Source: JBOGUF01 sp050696075 (GTDB lineage: Bacteria; Chloroflexota; Chloroflexia; Thermomicrobiales; UBA6265). Taken from it: a stretch of 54,393 nt of DNA. The notes beneath the pieces were generated by a model. The model had not been told where the DNA came from and did not search any database. It saw only the letters and a program-made list of their open reading frames with translations. A program made the translations under genes and the position numbers. The DNA is taken from contig JBOGUF010000071.1 of assembly GCA_050696075.1 (NCBI GenBank), positions 1 through 54,393 on the forward strand, written 5' to 3'. Positions 51,705 to 54,393 of this stretch are shown here, piece by piece (positions within the stretch are counted from its first letter, which is position 1; every line of letters begins with the position of its first letter).

Positions 51705-52658
51705 ATGGACGACCTGCACGTCCTGCCCAAGGTGCGGGACAGTTGGAGCTACCTGTACGTCGAGCGCTGCCGGATCGATCAGGAGGCCAAGGCGATCGCC
51801 CTGCACGATGTGAATGGGAAGGTGCCGGTACCGTGCGCCGCCCTAACGCTGCTGATGCTCGGACCCGGCACCACCATCACGCAGGCGGCAGTGCGTGCCC
51901 TGGCCGAGAACGGCTGCATGGTGACCTGGACCGGAGAGGAGGCCGTCCGCTTCTACGCGCAGGGCATGGGCGAGACGAGATCCTCACGGCATCTCCTCCA
52001 TCAGGCCTGGTTATGGGCCGATCCAATCCGGCGGCTCGATGTCATCATGCGAATGTACCGCATGCGATTTGCGGAGCCGCTGGACGCCGGACTGACATTA
52101 CAGCAAATCCGGGGGAAAGAAGGCATTCGCGTGCGGGAGGCATATGCGCGCGCGAGCAGGGAATCGGGGGTCGAGTGGCGGGGACGATCATATCAGCGGC
52201 AGGACTGGTCAGCGGCGGACCCGGTGAACCGCGCGCTGTCGTGCGCCAATAGCGCACTGTACGGCATCTGTCACGCCGCGATCGTGTCGGCTGGATACTC
52301 GCCGGCACTTGGATTCATCCACACGGGCAAGATGTTGTCCTTCGTGTACGATATCGCGGATCTGTACAAGGCCGATCTCACGATCCCTACGGCGTTCCGC
52401 GAGGCTACGGCCGGTGGAGACGGTTTGGAGGGTCGGGTGCGGCGCGCGTGCCGCGATGCGTTCCATGAGGGACGCTTGCTGCCGCGTATCGTCCAGGACA
52501 TCGACCGAGCACTCGCCTTGGATCCCGGCACGGAAGGGGAGCCGCTGATGGACTTCGACGCCGACGCCGCCGCACCGGGCGGGTTATGGGATCCCGACGT
52601 TGGGCAAGTCGCGGGCGGCACCAATCAGGCAGATCAGCCGACGGAGAATGAAGGATGA
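51705..52658 (+). CDS. cas1: Cas1e integrase
   Basis: 317 aa. Metal residues Glu139 (RGKEGIR), His206 (GFIHTGK) and Asp219 (YDIADLYK) match E. coli Glu141, His208 and Asp221 with near-constant offset. Integrates new spacers with Cas2. Three bases after casE. Confidence 0.95.
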   Translation: MDDLHVLPKVRDSWSYLYVERCRIDQEAKAIALHDVNGKVPVPCAALTLLMLGPGTTITQAAVRALAENGCMVTWTGEEAVRFYAQGMGETRSSRHLLHQAWLWADPIRRLDVIMRMYRMRFAEPLDAGLTLQQIRGKEGIRVREAYARASRESGVEWRGRSYQRQDWSAADPVNRALSCANSALYGICHAAIVSAGYSPALGFIHTGKMLSFVYDIADLYKADLTIPTAFREATAGGDGLEGRVRRACRDAFHEGRLLPRIVQDIDRALALDPGTEGEPLMDFDADAAAPGGLWDPDVGQVAGGTNQADQPTENEG

Positions 52659-52930
52659 TGGTCCTCGTGCTGGAACGGGTCCCGCCGAGTCTGCGGGGAG
52701 AATTGACACGTTGGCTTGTTGAGCCACGGGCGGGGGTCTTCGTGGGCCGTGTGTCGGCGATGGTGCGCGATCGGTTATGGTCACGGACATGCCGCGCGAT
52801 GAAGGACGGCGCCGGCACTCTGATCTATGTTGCCGACACCGAGCAAGGATACGTGATCACGACGTGGGGCGACACCCGACGGACGGTCGTAGACTTCGAC
52901 GGCCTTTCCCTGATCCGACTCCCGCAATGA
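52655..52930 (+). CDS. cas2: Cas2e
   Basis: 91 aa, short CRISPR-type Cas2: MMVLVLERVPPSLRGELTRW, GVFVGRVSAMVRDRLW, then YVITTWGDTRRTVVDFDGLSL. Scaffold of the Cas1-Cas2 complex. Overlaps cas1 by ATGA; its stop lies 16 bases before the first CRISPR repeat. Confidence 0.93.
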   Translation: MMVLVLERVPPSLRGELTRWLVEPRAGVFVGRVSAMVRDRLWSRTCRAMKDGAGTLIYVADTEQGYVITTWGDTRRTVVDFDGLSLIRLPQ

Positions 52931-52946
52931 CGCCATTTTCTTCAGT

Positions 52947-54255
52947 ATCGTCCCCACCCGCGTGGGGGTGAACCGGAAATCCCGCGTGGATCGGCGGGAG
53001 TCGCGCCATCGTCCCCACCCGCGTGGGGGTGAACCGATGGCGTCCATCCCCTGATCCGACAGCACCACATCGTCCCCACCCGCGTGGGGGTGAACCGGCC
53101 GGATCGTTGAGCATGGTCGCAATGGTGCGATCGTCCCCACCCGCGTGGGGGTGAACCGGTCGTCGCCGTCACCGCCGCCACCCTCGCGCCATCGTCCCCA
53201 CCCGCGTGGGGGTGAACCGAGTTCCGTCTATTGTGCAAGGCTTTCTCTGCCATCGTCCCCACCCGCGTGGGGGTGAACCGGGCCATCTCGGTGACTCCTG
53301 GCCGCGAGCCCGATCGTCCCCACCCGCGTGGGGGTGAACCGGCCACCCTCGAACGGTGGAAGCGCTATCCGCTATCGTCCCCACCCGCGTGGGGGTGAAC
53401 CGGCCGCTAGGTCGAACGGCTCGTCGCCGTAGGCATCGTCCCCACCCGCGTGGGGGTGAACCGGAGGGCCGCATCATGCCCCAGCAGATCGAGCATCGTC
53501 CCCACCCGCGTGGGGGTGAACCGCTCATCGTCCGCCGGAAGGCAAACGCCGAGCGATCGTCCCCACCCGCGTGGGGGTGAACCGCTGACCACCCAGAGAT
53601 CGAAACTGCGCAGCGTATCGTCCCCACCCGCGTGGGGGTGAACCGGGTGCCGTGTCCCTGCTGACGCTGCTCAGATCATCGTCCCCACCCGCGTGGGGGT
53701 GAACCGGTGAGCGATCAGATCGACCAGACCGCGCTCTAATCGTCCCCACCCGCGTGGGGGTGAACCGGGAGCTGGTCGTAGATGGCCAATAACTTTAGCA
53801 TCGTCCCCACCCGCGTGGGGGTGAACCGAAAATGTGTTCTCGGAAAACGTCGCCGACGTCATCGTCCCCACCCGCGTGGGGGTGAACCGACGGCCTATAC
53901 GGCGCTGGCCAACGCGCCGCCATCGTCCCCACCCGCGTGGGGGTGAACCGAGAAAGAGAAAGGGAAAGAGAAAGAGAACGGGATCGTCCCCACCCGCGTG
54001 GGGGTGAACCGGTGGGCGCCATGAACTTGGCCCGGCCGAAATCATCGTCCCCACCCGCGTGGGGGTGAACCGGCGCAGTATCACGGGCTCGATGCCCTGC
54101 GCTAATCGTCCCCACCCGCGTGGGGGTGAACCGAGTGCGACCTGCGTTTCGTTCTCCGCGTAGAGATCGTCCCCACCCGCGTGGGGGTGAACCGGTATGG
54201 GTGGCTGAAGGTTTATGCAAGGGGGAATCGTCCCCACCCGCGTGGGGGTGAACCG
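52947..54255 (+). CRISPR. Type I-E CRISPR array, 22 repeats
   Basis: Twenty-two apparently identical 29-nt repeats, beginning ATCGTCCCCACC and ending GGGGGTGAACCG, with stem CCCCAC/GTGGGG. Period 61 nt (spacers 32 nt; one spacer, before repeat 10, is 31). The handle GTGAACCG at the 3' end shows transcription on the + strand. Starts at 52947, 53008, 53069, 53130, 53191, 53252, 53313, 53374, 53435, 53495, 53556, 53617, 53678, 53739, 53800, 53861, 53922, 53983, 54044, 54105, 54166, 54227. No degenerate end repeat; no room for a leader before repeat 1. Confidence 0.97.
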
Positions 54256-54285
54256 CAAGGCGAATGATGCGGGAGGCAGAGCAGC

Positions 54286-54393
54286 GTTGCACTCTGCCTT
54301 CGGGCGGGGTGGGGATTGAAACGTGCGGAACCGCTCCGGGTGGTCGATGCCGCGCTCGTTGCACTCTGCCTTCGGGCGGGGTGGGGATTGAAA
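54286..54393 (+). CRISPR. Second CRISPR array, different repeat type, incomplete
   Basis: Two 36-nt repeats (54286-54321 and 54358-54393, beginning GTTGCACTCTGCC and ending GGGGATTGAAA) flank a 36-nt spacer and the window ends there. The ATTGAAA end is typical of type I-A/B/C/D and type III repeats. No matching cas genes are in the window. Confidence 0.85.

Noticed and set aside
52781..54364. Long minus- and plus-strand ORFs with repeated RFTPTRVGT, GSPPRGWGR or VHPHAGGDD units
   Set aside because: These are translations of the CRISPR repeats in different frames, not proteins.

Overview
This is a 54.4 kb, very GC-rich stretch of bacterial chromosome, dense in genes, with many GTG/TTG starts and overlapping stop/start junctions. 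The gene mix fits a Chloroflexota bacterium, perhaps of the Thermomicrobia/Sphaerobacter group: secreted proteins with threonine-proline-rich linkers, an NB-ARC/LuxR regulator, a Uma2 protein, a NrfD-anchored formate dehydrogenase and a tungsten-type aldehyde:ferredoxin oxidoreductase. That placement is inference from gene content; there is no rRNA or marker gene here.

Layout. 0-10.4 kb: assorted single genes (VWA protein, methyltransferase, opine-dehydrogenase-like protein, citrate synthase, a VapBC-like pair, membrane coiled-coil protein, secreted proteins, Uma2) and a decayed UMF1-type transporter. 10.4-17.7 kb: a large beta-propeller surface protein, a class I/II aminotransferase, a small toxin/antitoxin-like pair and an NB-ARC/TPR/LuxR regulator. 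17.7-20.1 kb: a 100-bp MITE-like element inside repeat DNA, then a Tat-exported amine oxidase followed by a cytochrome c. 20.3-28.5 kb: a GntR/FCD regulator and a sugar-acid/hydroxy-acid cluster (UxaA-type dehydratase, LutC, fused LutB-LutA, FAH-family enzyme), interrupted by ParD with a wrecked ParE and by a small duplicated gene pair. The 10-bp sequence ACTGTATACA lies at the GntR promoter and again before the UxaA gene, which suggests one regulon. 29.0-31.8 kb: a phnDCE-type ABC importer behind a clear sigma-70 promoter. 32.0-38.7 kb: a formate dehydrogenase operon whose catalytic gene is read through an in-frame TGA as selenocysteine, with a SECIS-like hairpin directly after it, then the Fe-S subunit, NrfD-type membrane subunit, small lipoprotein, FdhE and an unknown protein. 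38.7-44.0 kb: a frameshifted MFS pseudogene, a MoaD-like protein with aldehyde:ferredoxin oxidoreductase, and an M20 peptidase. 44.0-54.4 kb: a complete type I-E CRISPR-Cas locus (cas3, cse1, cse2, cas7, cas5, cas6e, cas1, cas2), a 22-repeat array starting only 16 bp after cas2, and, 30 bp after its last repeat, a second array with an unrelated 36-nt repeat that runs off the window.

Throughout, short intergenic regions carry degenerate 7-bp tandem repeats, often in opposed arms that could fold into hairpins; one copy lies in frame inside the LuxR-family gene. The least expected observations are the selenocysteine formate dehydrogenase, the shared GntR operator, the heptad-repeat elements with the MITE-like insert, and the leaderless back-to-back CRISPR arrays of two types.
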